DNA of 64,000 nt from Acuticoccus sp051016205 (GTDB lineage: Bacteria; Pseudomonadota; Alphaproteobacteria; Rhizobiales; Amorphaceae). Positions 41,740-50,966 of this stretch are shown one piece after another. The notes beneath the pieces are model-generated. The model saw nothing but the letters and a program-made list of their open reading frames with translations. It was not told where the DNA came from and ran no database searches. The DNA is taken from positions 6,324,001-6,388,000 of the forward strand of contig CP136534.1 of assembly GCA_051016205.1 (NCBI GenBank), written 5' to 3'. The position numbers were made by a program, and so were the translations under genes. Each line of letters begins with the position of its first letter. The first letter of the stretch is position 1.

Positions 41740-42266
41740 GATGCCCTCATAGCGCGCGCAAGGGCTGCCGTGTCCGACACGAGGAGGAGAAGCGCCACAG
41801 CCGCGGTCGCCCCAAAACCCACCAGCACGAACCCGTGGGGGATCCACATGGGCGCACCAAGGCCCATGCTTGTGGCGCCGAAGGACATCATCCGCGACAC
41901 GAACGCGAAGGACTGGATGGCTGCATAAAGACACACCGCCAGCATGACGGCCGAAAGGGCGAGCCTGCGCAGCGCGTTCACCACACCGCCCTCAGGCCAA
42001 AGATCGACGCTGAGGTGGCGGCGCTCGGCAGTCACCAGAATGAGGCCCATCATCACAAGGGCCACCTGAGAGAAGGCGAGGAGTTCGTCAGCGCCGCGCA
42101 TCTGCGTGCCGAAGAGGTAGCGGGCGCCTGCGTTCAGCCCGTTGGCCAACGTCATGGCGATGAGGAGGGCGCCGAGCAGGTAGCGGAGCGTGATGTGCGC
42201 GGTGCGGGCAAGGCGGTGGAGCATGGCGGCGTCGGCCGGGATCGAGGCGAGCGCCGCCTCTCTCAC
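41736..42266 (-). CDS. TRAP transporter small permease subunit (DctQ)
   Basis: 176 residues with four hydrophobic helices and the family segment RGADELLAFSQVALVMMGL followed by RRHLSVDLWP. It overlaps the FHMPC-dehydrogenase-like gene upstream by four bases and dctM downstream by four bases, so the transporter is translationally coupled to the enzyme. Confidence 0.88.
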   Translation of the reverse strand: MREAALASIPADAAMLHRLARTAHITLRYLLGALLIAMTLANGLNAGARYLFGTQMRGADELLAFSQVALVMMGLILVTAERRHLSVDLWPEGGVVNALRRLALSAVMLAVCLYAAIQSFAFVSRMMSFGATSMGLGAPMWIPHGFVLVGFGATAAVALLLLVSDTAALARAMRAS

Positions 42267-43195
42267 CGGCTCTCCTCCAGGGCTTTGCGCACCGCCACCA
42301 GCGCTTTGGCCCTCTTCGCCGTCAGCGCTTTGATTTCGTCGGCCGTGTAGGCGCGAAGGCCTTCGCCAGTCTTGAGGCCGAGCTTACCGGCCTCGGTGTG
42401 GGCAGCGATGATGGGCGCCACGTCTTTGCGGTCCGACAGCTCCTCATTGAGGAAGCTTGCGACGGACTGGTAGATGTCGAGCCCAGCCATATCGAGAAGC
42501 GCCATCGGCCCGACCACGGCAAGCTTGTAGCCGATGCCCCAGGACACGCACGTGTCGAGCGCATCGGGCTCCACCACGCCTTCGTCCACAAGGTCCAGCG
42601 CCTCGCGCATGATGGCGTAAAGGATGCGGTTTTCCACGAAGCCAGGCACATCGCGCTTCACCAGGACCGGCAGGTAGCCGATAGCGGTGATGAAGTCTTG
42701 CACCGCTTTTGTGGTCTGAGGCGCTGTGTGTTGGCCCGGGATCACCTCAATCATCGGGATGATGTGGGGCGGGTTGGACCAGTGCATCCCCGCCATGCGC
42801 GCAGGCTTTTCGAGCCCTTCCTGAAGGCCCGTGATGGGAATGCCTGATGTGTCAGACACAATCAGCGTCTCGTCGGAAACGAGCGGCTCCACCTCTCGGT
42901 AGAGCGCGATTTTTATGGACGAGTCCTCAGGGACGTTTTCGATCACAAGGTCCGCCCCCTCCACAGCGTCTTTGAGGGTGGGGACGAAGGTGACCGTGCC
43001 GGTGGCAGGCGGCTTGCCGAGGGCATCCAGCACCCCCTCGGCCATGGGGAGCATTGCGCTGGCGCGCTCGATGGCGGCAGGGTTCACGTCAGTGCCGGTG
43101 ACGGTGCAGCCAGCCCGCGCGAGGGCGGCCGCCATCCCCGGCCCCATGGTACCAAGGCCGAGGATGGCAACGTTCGTGATGGGCCCGCCCGTCAC
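42263..43195 (-). CDS. 3-Hydroxyacyl-CoA dehydrogenase family, probable FHMPC 5-dehydrogenase of B6 degradation
   Basis: 310 residues from GTG 43195 (GTGA overlap with the GST stop). NAD motif ILGLGTMGPGMAAALARAG, VIENVPEDSSIK, the MHWSNPPHIIPMIEVIPG segment with its catalytic-type His, and VPGFVENRILYAIMREALDLV. The same blocks occur in M. loti 5-formyl-3-hydroxy-2-methylpyridine-4-carboxylate 5-dehydrogenase, a member of this fold, as I recall it. That enzyme oxidises the aldehyde to the dicarboxylate. The alternative is a generic hydroxyacyl-CoA dehydrogenase; the neighbouring B6 genes favour the specific call. Confidence 0.75.
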   Translation of the reverse strand: MTGGPITNVAILGLGTMGPGMAAALARAGCTVTGTDVNPAAIERASAMLPMAEGVLDALGKPPATGTVTFVPTLKDAVEGADLVIENVPEDSSIKIALYREVEPLVSDETLIVSDTSGIPITGLQEGLEKPARMAGMHWSNPPHIIPMIEVIPGQHTAPQTTKAVQDFITAIGYLPVLVKRDVPGFVENRILYAIMREALDLVDEGVVEPDALDTCVSWGIGYKLAVVGPMALLDMAGLDIYQSVASFLNEELSDRKDVAPIIAAHTEAGKLGLKTGEGLRAYTADEIKALTAKRAKALVAVRKALEESR

Positions 43196-43821
43196 GCCGC
43201 CTCTGCGATGGCGCTGGGCTTGACGCCGATGGCCACCTGGAAGGCGGGCCGCTCAGCGATCGCCGCCATCCAGCGCTCAAGCTCCGGCAAGGGCGGCCTG
43301 TCGATGGGGAAATCGATGCAGCGCTTCAGGACAGGCGCGGAGGCGATATCGGCAAGGGTGAGCCGGCCAAGGGCGAGGAACGGCCGGTCTTTCAAGTGAC
43401 CGTCTACCATCTGGAGCGCAGCGCTCAGGACCTTCGCGTCCGGCTCGAACTGCGCCGAACGGTCCCGCGGGTCCTTCTTCAAGTCCTTGAAAAGGGTGAG
43501 GTAGGGCGCGTTCACGGTGGCAAGGAGCCAATCCATCCACGGTTCGATCTTTGCGGTTTCTGACGGTGTGTCGCCGCGCAGGGTCGGTGACAGCGTTGCT
43601 GCCAGGTAGCGCAAGATGGCGTTCGATTCCCACACAACCACATCGCCGTCCACCAAGGTGGGAACCTTGCCTGTGGGGTTCATCCTAAGATACTCGGACG
43701 TCGCGGTGTTGTTGAACTGCCGACTATAGTCTTCGCGCCGGTAGGGCACGCCCATTTCTTCCATGAGGAAGAGAATCTTTTGCACATTGCCTGACGTGGC
43801 GCGGCCTAGAACGCGAATCAT
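43192..43821 (-). CDS. Glutathione S-transferase family protein
   Basis: 209 residues from ATG 43821. N-terminal thioredoxin fold with GRATSGNVQKILFLMEEMGV and the glutathione-site segments GKVPTLVDGD and WESNAILRYLAA; C-terminal helical domain with LTLADIASAPVL. It could conjugate glutathione or isomerise a ring-cleavage product, as GST-like maleylpyruvate isomerases do after gentisate-type dioxygenases. A gentisate-type cupin gene lies in the same operon, which makes isomerisation worth considering. Confidence 0.85.
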   Translation of the reverse strand: MIRVLGRATSGNVQKILFLMEEMGVPYRREDYSRQFNNTATSEYLRMNPTGKVPTLVDGDVVVWESNAILRYLAATLSPTLRGDTPSETAKIEPWMDWLLATVNAPYLTLFKDLKKDPRDRSAQFEPDAKVLSAALQMVDGHLKDRPFLALGRLTLADIASAPVLKRCIDFPIDRPPLPELERWMAAIAERPAFQVAIGVKPSAIAEAA

Positions 43822-43929
43822 TTGGGTCTCGTCGGTTGGGGCGGTTTGGCGAAGCGATTTGAGCTTGATGACGGTCGGGTTCAACAACGATGCGGCATCG
43901 GCGAGGGCGCGGAGCATGGCGGACCCACC

Positions 43930-44319
43930 CTAATCGTCTTTGGGTTTGTAGGCGACGCAGTCGATCTCGATCTTGGTGCTGATCGCAGCCCGCGCCTCCA
44001 CCGTCGTCCGCGCCAACGCGGCGTTCGTAAAGTACCGGGCGAACACTTTGTTATAGCGGCCGAAATCGCGTGTATCCTCCAGGTACGTGCACACCCTCAC
44101 CACATCATCGAGGCTGGCGCCATCCTCAGCGAGGACACGGCTGATGGCCTCGATGGTGCCTGCGGTCTCCTCCTCGATGGTACCGGAGATCATGTTGCCG
44201 TTCTCGTCCTTGGCCACCTGGCCGGAAACGAAGATGAAGTCGCCCGCGCGCACCGCAGGATGGAACGGCAGGTTCGGGTTCTTCTTGCCTATGGGGTAGC
44301 GCAAAGCGCGGTCAGCCAT
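43930..44319 (-). CDS. RidA family (YjgF) protein, reactive enamine/imine deaminase-like
   Basis: 129 residues, standard length. Family blocks PFHPAVRAGDFIFVSGQVA, EEETAGTIEAISRVLAEDGA and ARTTVEARAAISTKIEIDCVAY are present, including the Arg of the RTTVEA-type segment. RidA proteins hydrolyse enamine/imine intermediates. In a pathway that opens a pyridine ring such reactive nitrogen intermediates are expected, so its place in this operon makes sense. It lies 11 bases from the LVIVD gene. Confidence 0.88.
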   Translation of the reverse strand: MADRALRYPIGKKNPNLPFHPAVRAGDFIFVSGQVAKDENGNMISGTIEEETAGTIEAISRVLAEDGASLDDVVRVCTYLEDTRDFGRYNKVFARYFTNAALARTTVEARAAISTKIEIDCVAYKPKDD

Positions 44320-44330
44320 CGCTCAATCCT

Positions 44331-45455
44331 TCACACGGTCGATTCGATGATATCGACGCCATGGACGCGGTCGATCAGGTAGATCAGTCCGCGCTCGTCG
44401 ATGGTGACGTCGTTGGAGGAGGGTCGCTCGCCACCGGCAGGAGCGTCCGGGCGGTAGTGGCCCACTTCGCGCGGGGCGAAGGGGTCTTTGATGTCGAAGA
44501 TCCTCAGCCCCTGGGCGAACCAGGCAAAGGGGATGATGGTGCCGTTGAAGCGCTCCGAGGGCTGATGACAGCCTGTCATGGGCGGCTGGGGCGCGCCATC
44601 GATGTCCACCCCCTCAACATTGATGGTGGAGATGGGGGTGGGCATGCGCTCTTCGGTGATGTCGTAGACCCAAGCGAAGGCGGGCGCTGACGGCCACAGC
44701 TTTGCCACGTCCTCGTCCGCCACCACCATCACCTTGCGGCCCTTCAAGGGATCGGGGATTGGAAGGCAGGTGTGGGTGGGGTGCGGGAACGACGGGCTTG
44801 TGTTGAGATGGGCAATGGCCTTTGGGTGGCCAAGGTCAGAGATATCAAGAATATAAAGCCCATGGTGCCAGTAGCTGACGTAGAGCCTGTCGCCCATGCG
44901 CAAAGGGTGGTGGCAGCGCGGCGGCACCCAGTTGTCCCAGGGATAGTCCTCGCCGCCGGCAGCGTGTTGACCGGGGATCCACCACCGCCCCACCTCCTGC
45001 GGCTTTGAGGGATCGGCAAGGTCCAGGATCATCACGAAGTTGCCCACATACCCGTCGGCCGTGGGGGAGATGTAGGCGTAGCGCCCGTCGAAATCGTAGC
45101 GGTGAACGCCGCGCCCGCCTGTGCGCCACTTGGAGATTTCGCGCGGGTTGGCCGGGTCGCGCACATCGTAAATGCCCAGGCCACCACCGAAAGTGGGGTC
45201 ACCGTCCTGGCCAAGCTTTTCGTGGTTGACGATCATCACGTCGTTCGCCACGCGCACTTTGTGGGAGTGCCAGCCCTCGGGCAGGTCGATCCGCGCCAGC
45301 TGCTTGGGGTTGGCAGGGTCCGAAACATCGTAGATGGAGGTGCCCGACGGGGAGCGCATGTGCCCCACATAAAGCGTCGTGCCCTCCACCCAGACCTGGC
45401 CGCCGCCAGGGCAGTCGATATGGCCCAAAAGGCGCGTGTTCAACGCGTCTGCCAC
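44331..45455 (-). CDS. LVIVD-repeat beta-propeller protein
   Basis: 374 residues without a signal peptide. Repeats of the form xIYDVSDPANPKQLAR, IYDVRDPANPREISK, ILDLADPSKPQEVGR, ILDISDLGHPKAI and IFDIKDPFAPREVG show a propeller with about seven blades. Many His residues line the repeats (WHSH, CHHP, YWHHG, CHQP), which might bind a metal. Function is unknown; location in the GMC-cupin-RidA-GST operon suggests a role in the same catabolic pathway. Confidence 0.8.
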   Translation of the reverse strand: MADALNTRLLGHIDCPGGGQVWVEGTTLYVGHMRSPSGTSIYDVSDPANPKQLARIDLPEGWHSHKVRVANDVMIVNHEKLGQDGDPTFGGGLGIYDVRDPANPREISKWRTGGRGVHRYDFDGRYAYISPTADGYVGNFVMILDLADPSKPQEVGRWWIPGQHAAGGEDYPWDNWVPPRCHHPLRMGDRLYVSYWHHGLYILDISDLGHPKAIAHLNTSPSFPHPTHTCLPIPDPLKGRKVMVVADEDVAKLWPSAPAFAWVYDITEERMPTPISTINVEGVDIDGAPQPPMTGCHQPSERFNGTIIPFAWFAQGLRIFDIKDPFAPREVGHYRPDAPAGGERPSSNDVTIDERGLIYLIDRVHGVDIIESTV

Positions 45456-45519
45456 GCCTAACGGATCCGGCTAAGGGACGCGGTGACGGCGCCCCTTGAT
45501 GCTACGCGATAGGATCGCA

Positions 45520-46656
45520 TCAACGGTCCGACAGGATGACGGTGTCGCCTGAGGTGTCACGCCCCCACCGCTTGAAAAGGTTGAAGGCCTTGAGCGCAGG
45601 CTCGTCGGACGCCACGAACAAGATTGCAGGCTCCGTCTCAGACCCGTTGACGTGCTGGCACCAGCTGCCGCCTGGCACGGCCATGGTGTCGAACGCATTC
45701 CATTCATGCTTGTTGCCGTCCACGATGGAGTGGCCCGACCCCTCGAACGGCGCCACCAGAAGGCTTGCGGTCTGGCGCAGAGGCTGGGTCTTCTCGCCAG
45801 GGCGCAGCATCTGAACAAAGAACGTAATGGTCTTGAACACTGGGCTGCCGGTAGTGGGGTCGATATACTCCACCATCAGCGCTTCGTAGGGGTCACCATC
45901 CCAGTCTTTATGCTTTTCGAGGATTTCGCGCATCATATCCCAGCGGTAGACATACATGGGCGATGCTGCGCGGGTGCCGCGGGTGTGGCTGACGAAACGG
46001 GGCATCATCCCGCCGTGGCCGTAGATGCGCTGGGAATAGTCTGTGGGGAAGCGCGCAGTCTGCTGCTTCTTCTTCACACCATCTTCGATGTAGTCGTGCT
46101 CAAAGTAGATGGAGTTCAGCGTCTCCACCAGCGGCAGGTCGAGGACGGACAGGTTCACCGCAGGCTCGTCCCCCACGGTGCCGTGGTTGTGCCAGGTGTC
46201 GATGGGGGTCAGCACCATGTCGCCGGGGCCGAAGGTGATGTCCTCGCCCTCGACGCCGGTGAAGTTGCCCTTGCCCGTCAACCCGAAGCGGATGGCGTTG
46301 GGCGAGTGGCGGTGCGGCGGCATGATCTCGTTCGGATCGTTCAGCCGGTAAGCGGTGTACATGGTCGACACCGTGGCCCGTCGCGGTGACAGGCCGGGGT
46401 TGACCAGGATCAGCGAGCGGCGCTCAGAATCGTCCATGGTGACGAGTTCGGCAGCGCGGTTCAGGATCGGCTCAATGTCATCCTTATAGGACCACACGAA
46501 GGGCAGCGCCTTTTGCGTGCCCATGAGCTGCTTGACCTCGTCATGCTCCACGTCCGTGCTGGTGGCCCAGAAGGGGAACATGTTTTTGGCGAAAAGGTCG
46601 TCGTAAAGCGCTTTGAGCGCTTGATCCCTGTTGGAGATCGACTGGCTTACGTTCAT
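45520..46656 (-). CDS. Gentisate 1,2-dioxygenase-like bicupin
   Basis: 378 residues from ATG 46656 with AGGGGCGGC upstream; a longer frame to 46728 crosses the operator region. The first cupin has the iron-site pattern PPHRHSPNAIRFGLTGKG with a later His in DTWHNHG. The second cupin (from about 260) has SLLVAPFEGSGHSIVDGN. Such iron enzymes split aromatic rings beside a hydroxyl group (gentisate, salicylate, 1-hydroxy-2-naphthoate). Here it might open a hydroxypyridine ring or an aromatic acid; the substrate is not known. Confidence 0.82.
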   Translation of the reverse strand: MNVSQSISNRDQALKALYDDLFAKNMFPFWATSTDVEHDEVKQLMGTQKALPFVWSYKDDIEPILNRAAELVTMDDSERRSLILVNPGLSPRRATVSTMYTAYRLNDPNEIMPPHRHSPNAIRFGLTGKGNFTGVEGEDITFGPGDMVLTPIDTWHNHGTVGDEPAVNLSVLDLPLVETLNSIYFEHDYIEDGVKKKQQTARFPTDYSQRIYGHGGMMPRFVSHTRGTRAASPMYVYRWDMMREILEKHKDWDGDPYEALMVEYIDPTTGSPVFKTITFFVQMLRPGEKTQPLRQTASLLVAPFEGSGHSIVDGNKHEWNAFDTMAVPGGSWCQHVNGSETEPAILFVASDEPALKAFNLFKRWGRDTSGDTVILSDR

Positions 46657-46678
46657 GCCGCCCCTCGCACGTTTTCGG

Positions 46679-46689
46679 TGGTTCAACCA
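46679..46689. promoter_or_regulatory. Candidate GntR operator TGGTTCAACCA
   Basis: A perfect TGGTnnnACCA palindrome, the form bound by many FadR/FCD-type GntR regulators, 23 bases upstream of the cupin gene. Related TGGTTG half-sites recur nearby (46690-46760) and in the divergent GMC-gntR gap at about 48456-48488. A GntR gene at 48556 is the obvious partner. Confidence 0.5.
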
Positions 46690-46749
46690 ACTTTCGCAAA
46701 CGATACTCTTCAGCCAACCAGAAATCAACCAATCGAAGCAGTTTGGTCG

Positions 46750-48426
46750 TCAACCATCGGCTGGCGTCCGGTCAGCGTCGGAGCGAAACTCCTCAGGTGG
46801 CAAGGGCGTGCGGCCGGCGATGAGGTCGGCGGCGCGCTCGGCCATCATGGTGATGGGGGCGTTGATGTTGCCTGCGGTGACGGAGGGCATCGCCGAGCCG
46901 TCAACCACCCGCAAACCGCTCACACCGCGGACCCTGAAGGCAGCGTCCAGCACGGCGCTCTCATCGCCCTCAGCGCCCATTTTGCAAGTGCCTGCCGGGT
47001 GATGGAGGGTGATGGCACTCTGGCGCACGTGATGCTCAATGTCCGCCTCGCTGGCGTCGGGCCCTGGGGCGATCTCCTTGGCGATGAAGGGGCCTAGGGA
47101 GGACTGTGCTGCCACCTCGCGGGAGAGTTTGATGCCCTCCAAGACCGTCAGTCTGTCCCTCTCGGTGGACAGGAAGTTCTGGCGGATCGCCGGTGCATCA
47201 TCAGGGTTGGACGAGACGAGGCTGACGGTGCCGCGGCTTTCGGGCTGGATTGCCACGATCCGCGTTGCAAAGGCGTCCTGGAACGGGGCCTTGAAGGGCT
47301 TGAAATAGGGCTCAGCGGTGATCGGCGCTGCGGTCAAAAGCACCTGCATGTCAGACACATCGCGGGCGTATTGGGTGCGCAGGAATGCCGTCACGCCGCC
47401 AGGCACTTCGGTGCAAAAGCCTGTGCCGAAAACGTGGGCCTTCACCACCTCGCGGGCGATCCTGTCGGCGCGCATCATCCTGTGGAAGGGGCCAGGCTCG
47501 CGCCGGGCGTACATGATGACGGTAGAGATGTGGTCCTGAAGGTTCTTGCCGACGCCGCTCAAGGGGACTTTGACGTCAATTTCGTGGGCGGCCAGCTCCT
47601 CAGGGTCGCCGATGCCCGACAGCATCAACAGCTGCGGCGAATTGATCACACCGCCGGCGAGGATCACCTCCTTGTGGGCATGGGCGGTCATCACCTCACC
47701 GTCCTTGCGCACGATGAGGCCTGTGGCGCGATCCCCCTCGAAAATGATGCGGTCGACCATGGCGCCGACCATGATCCTGCAGTTGCGCCGCTTCAGCGCC
47801 GGCCGCAGGTAGGCGCTTGCCCCCGACGCACGGCGTCCGCCGGCAATGTTCATCTGCAAGGTGCCGAAACCGTCTTGGCTTGCGCCGTTATAGTCTTCTG
47901 TGAAGCCGTGACCTGCCTCTTGCCCGGCCTGTGCATAGGCCTCCAACAGGGGGTCCTGGTAGGCGCAGAATTTGACCCCGATGGGGCCGCCCTCGCCGCG
48001 ATAGGCGTCCGCGCCCCCTTCCCAGTTCTCCATCTTCTTGAAGTAGGGGAGCGTGTGGGCGTAGCTCCACCCGGGCAGCCCATCCTCGGCCCAGCGGTCA
48101 AAATCTTTAGAATTTCCGCGCACATAGGCCATGGCATTGGTGGAGGAGGAGCCGCCCACTACCTTGCCGCGCGCACACTCGATGGCGCGGCCGTTCATGG
48201 CCTCCTCCGCCTCGCAGAAATACATCCAGTCGTGTTTGCGCTGCTGCAGGATGCGCACCCAGCCGATGGGAATGTGGATCCAAGGGTCGCGGTCCCAGCC
48301 GCCAGCCTCCAACACCAGGACGGAGACTGTGGGGTCCTCCGAGAGGCGGTTTGCGAGGGTGCAGCCGGCTGAGCCTGCGCCCACAATCACATAGTCGGCC
48401 TGATGGATGCTTTGCTCGTCAGCCAT
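46750..48426 (-). CDS. GMC family FAD oxidoreductase (possible 4-pyridoxate dehydrogenase)
   Basis: 558 residues from ATG 48426 with GGAGGATCCC upstream. FAD motif YVIVGAGSAGCTLANRLSED, GKVVGGSSSTNAMAYVRG, the GMC signature GGVINSPQLLMLSGIG and the catalytic region ITLHHPAGTCKMG. It oxidises an alcohol group. M. loti 4-pyridoxate dehydrogenase is, as I recall, a GMC enzyme acting just before FHMPC dehydrogenase; an FHMPC-dehydrogenase-like gene is in this operon, so this is the best candidate for that step. Choline-dehydrogenase-like activity is the alternative. Confidence 0.85.
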   Translation of the reverse strand: MADEQSIHQADYVIVGAGSAGCTLANRLSEDPTVSVLVLEAGGWDRDPWIHIPIGWVRILQQRKHDWMYFCEAEEAMNGRAIECARGKVVGGSSSTNAMAYVRGNSKDFDRWAEDGLPGWSYAHTLPYFKKMENWEGGADAYRGEGGPIGVKFCAYQDPLLEAYAQAGQEAGHGFTEDYNGASQDGFGTLQMNIAGGRRASGASAYLRPALKRRNCRIMVGAMVDRIIFEGDRATGLIVRKDGEVMTAHAHKEVILAGGVINSPQLLMLSGIGDPEELAAHEIDVKVPLSGVGKNLQDHISTVIMYARREPGPFHRMMRADRIAREVVKAHVFGTGFCTEVPGGVTAFLRTQYARDVSDMQVLLTAAPITAEPYFKPFKAPFQDAFATRIVAIQPESRGTVSLVSSNPDDAPAIRQNFLSTERDRLTVLEGIKLSREVAAQSSLGPFIAKEIAPGPDASEADIEHHVRQSAITLHHPAGTCKMGAEGDESAVLDAAFRVRGVSGLRVVDGSAMPSVTAGNINAPITMMAERAADLIAGRTPLPPEEFRSDADRTPADG

Positions 48427-48555
48427 GGGATCCTCCAGGATGCTTGGCAACTTTACCCGACCATTACCCAACCAAACTTGTCAACCATTGAAGAATTTGC
48501 CATGGTAACGGTCGCAAGGCGTGTCCCGGTGCGGGATGGGCCGAGGAGAGGTTTC

Positions 48556-49278
48556 ATGGCCGACACGACGGTGGACCGGGATCGGTTCGCGCCCATGATG
48601 GACGACAGCGACGCCACGCCGCCACCCCTTGGCGATGGGCCGAGCGTGACGGCGCTTGCCGACCGGCTCGGCCAGATGCTGCAACAGCGCGGCTCGCTGC
48701 CTGCCGAAAGGGCCCTTGCGGCCGAGCTTGACGTCAAGCGCCACAAGTTGCGCCGCGCCCTTGCGATCCTGCGCGACCGCGGCGAGCTTGCCCCGGCCCG
48801 CAGCGGCCGCCCGGCGAGCGAGACCACTGCATCGGCCGAAAACATTGTCCGCGCGGCCAACCCCATCGAAGTCATCGAGCTTCGCATGATGCTTGAGCCC
48901 GGCTTTGCCCGCCAGGCCGCCTTCAGGGCCTCCCCCCGCGAAATTGCCGAGATCAGGCGCTGGGCCACCACCGCCCAAGGGGACGATCGCGGCGCCGTGG
49001 ACCTTGCCTTCCACCAGGCCGTTGCGGCCGCCTCGCGCAACCGCCTTGGGGCGGAGCTTTATGCCATGCTGCGCCGCGTGGGGCGGGATGGGCGCATTAT
49101 CCCCGGCGCGCCGAAATCGTGCGTGCCGCGGCTGCCTGAGCGCGACAAGGAGCATCAGGCCATCGCCGAGGCCATTGCCGCCCGCGACCCTGAGGCGGCG
49201 GCCGCCGCCATGCGCGACCATCTGTCCAAGGTCCACCAGATGATCATGGCCCGCATGTCCCCCTTCCAACCTGCGTAA
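48556..49278 (+). CDS. GntR family (FadR/FCD type) transcriptional regulator
   Basis: About 240 residues from ATG 48556, with GGAGAG upstream (ATG 48502 is possible). The N-terminal winged-helix segment contains LPAERALAAELDVKRHKLRRAL, and the C-terminal FCD domain has the IELRMMLEPGFARQAA helix, DLAFHQAVAAAS and HQAIAEAIAARDPEAAAAAMRDHL with metal/ligand-site His residues. FCD regulators sense organic acids. It diverges from the GMC-cupin operon and precedes the pyridoxine oxidase gene by two bases, so it probably controls both. Confidence 0.88.
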   Translation: MADTTVDRDRFAPMMDDSDATPPPLGDGPSVTALADRLGQMLQQRGSLPAERALAAELDVKRHKLRRALAILRDRGELAPARSGRPASETTASAENIVRAANPIEVIELRMMLEPGFARQAAFRASPREIAEIRRWATTAQGDDRGAVDLAFHQAVAAASRNRLGAELYAMLRRVGRDGRIIPGAPKSCVPRLPERDKEHQAIAEAIAARDPEAAAAAMRDHLSKVHQMIMARMSPFQPA

Positions 49279-49280
49279 AC

Positions 49281-50828
49281 GTGGGGTCTTTCGACGTTGC
49301 CATTGTGGGGGCGGGCGCCTCAGGCGCTGTTCTTGCTGCGCGTCTGTCGGAGGACCCGGCCACAACGGTGCTGTTGATCGAGGCTGGCGGCACCGTCGAC
49401 GATCCTGACTGCCGCGAGCCTCAGAAGTGGCCCTTCCTCGCCCACAAACCTTACGACTATGCCTACCGAACCGTGCCCCAGAGCGGCACCGCCGGTCGCC
49501 GCCACCTGTGGTCCCGCGGCAAGGGGATCGGCGGCTCCACCCTTCTTCATGCCATGGCCCATGTGCGCGGCCACGATGACGACTTTGACGCCTGGGCGAG
49601 CGAGGCCGGCCACACCTGGTCGGCCAAGGCAATGGCGCCGGGCTTTGCCAGGGTGGAGGCCGCCTACGCCGCCGTGCGCACGAGCCGCGGCGGCCCGCCT
49701 GTGGACGGTGCCGGCGCCATGCTGCCAAACACTGCCGCCGCCCACCCCCTTGCGCACGACTTTGTTGGCGCGGGCCGTGCCCTCGGTCTACCCGCCCTTT
49801 CAAGCCACAACGGAAAGGACCTCATCGGCGCTACGCTGAACACGCTCTTGATCGGCGGCGGCGAGCGCATCACCATCGCCGACGCCTACCTTATGGATGC
49901 AGTGGACCGGCCGAACCTCACCGTTCTGAAAGGCGCTGTGGCCGACACCCTCATCCTTGAGCGTGATGGCAATGGCACCACCATCGCCAAAGGCATTGCG
50001 CTTGAAGGCGATGACGCTCCGGTCATGGCAAGCACCGTCATCCTTGCCGCGGGCGCCATCGACACACCTTTATTGTTGATGCGCTCAGGGATTGGCGCGC
50101 CCAAAATCTTGTCCTCTGCAGGCATTGCGCCGCGCCACACGGTCCACGGTGTAGGCGAGAACCTTCAGGACCATTTGTTCGGCGCTGGCAATGTCTACCG
50201 CACCCGCGCGCCTCTCGCCCCGTCGGACCAGCAGCATTCAGAAGCGCTGATGTACGCCAAGGCCGGCGACACACCTGCGGGCGCCGGTTTGCCGGATATC
50301 GTGGTCGCGTGCGTCCTTCTGCCGGCCGTCGCCCAGGGGCTGCCGGTACCTAGTGGACCTGCGTTCTCGCTCCTTTACGGCGTCACCCACCCCCAGAGCC
50401 GCGGCACTTTGCGCCCCACAGGCCCTCGCACCCTCGACGCGCCCGCCATCGACCCGCAATACCTGACCCACCCTGCCGACAGGCACACCATGACGGCAGC
50501 GCTCACCTTCGCGCGACGCCTTGCCGCGACGAAGCCGCTGGCCGATTGGGTGGCAGACGAGCATCTCCCGGGAAAGGGCGTCACCGATGCGGCTCGGTTG
50601 GACGCATTCAATGCCCGCGCCCTCATCACCCACCACCACCCAGCGGGCACCTGTGCCATCGGCATCGCAGACGATCGCCCGCTGACGCCTGACCTTTGCG
50701 TGCGCGGCACCCGCGGACTTTATGTGTGTGACGCCTCGGCGATCCCCACCCTGCCGTCAGGCCCCATCAACGCTGCCGTCTCCGCCATGGCCGAGGTGTT
50801 TGCCGCGCGCTTCAAGAGCCACGCCTGA
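49281..50828 (+). CDS. Pyridoxine 4-oxidase-like GMC oxidoreductase
   Basis: 515 residues from GTG 49281, two bases after the gntR stop. FAD motif VAIVGAGASGAVLAARLSED, RGKGIGGSTLLHAMAHVRGH, GMC signature GAIDTPLLLMRSGIG, and LQDHLFGAGN, QQHSEALMY, YGVTHPQSRGTL and the catalytic HHHPAGTC. These agree closely with M. loti pyridoxine 4-oxidase as I recall it. It turns pyridoxine into pyridoxal, feeding the dehydrogenase encoded at 31620-32357. Confidence 0.85.
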   Translation: MGSFDVAIVGAGASGAVLAARLSEDPATTVLLIEAGGTVDDPDCREPQKWPFLAHKPYDYAYRTVPQSGTAGRRHLWSRGKGIGGSTLLHAMAHVRGHDDDFDAWASEAGHTWSAKAMAPGFARVEAAYAAVRTSRGGPPVDGAGAMLPNTAAAHPLAHDFVGAGRALGLPALSSHNGKDLIGATLNTLLIGGGERITIADAYLMDAVDRPNLTVLKGAVADTLILERDGNGTTIAKGIALEGDDAPVMASTVILAAGAIDTPLLLMRSGIGAPKILSSAGIAPRHTVHGVGENLQDHLFGAGNVYRTRAPLAPSDQQHSEALMYAKAGDTPAGAGLPDIVVACVLLPAVAQGLPVPSGPAFSLLYGVTHPQSRGTLRPTGPRTLDAPAIDPQYLTHPADRHTMTAALTFARRLAATKPLADWVADEHLPGKGVTDAARLDAFNARALITHHHPAGTCAIGIADDRPLTPDLCVRGTRGLYVCDASAIPTLPSGPINAAVSAMAEVFAARFKSHA

Positions 50829-50966
50829 GCGCTGCGCCAAGGTGGTGATGAGCCTCACAGAGGCCACGTGTGGCAGCCATCAGGGGGTGCATGATGCCAC
50901 CGTTGCCCTCCCCGATTGCGCAAGGCTGTCGGTTTTGCCATCAAAGCGCCTTGCGAGGACCATTCT

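Noticed and set aside
48481..49803. Minus-strand open frame of 440 codons.
   Set aside because: It lies antisense to the GntR and pyridoxine oxidase genes, both with strong family motifs.
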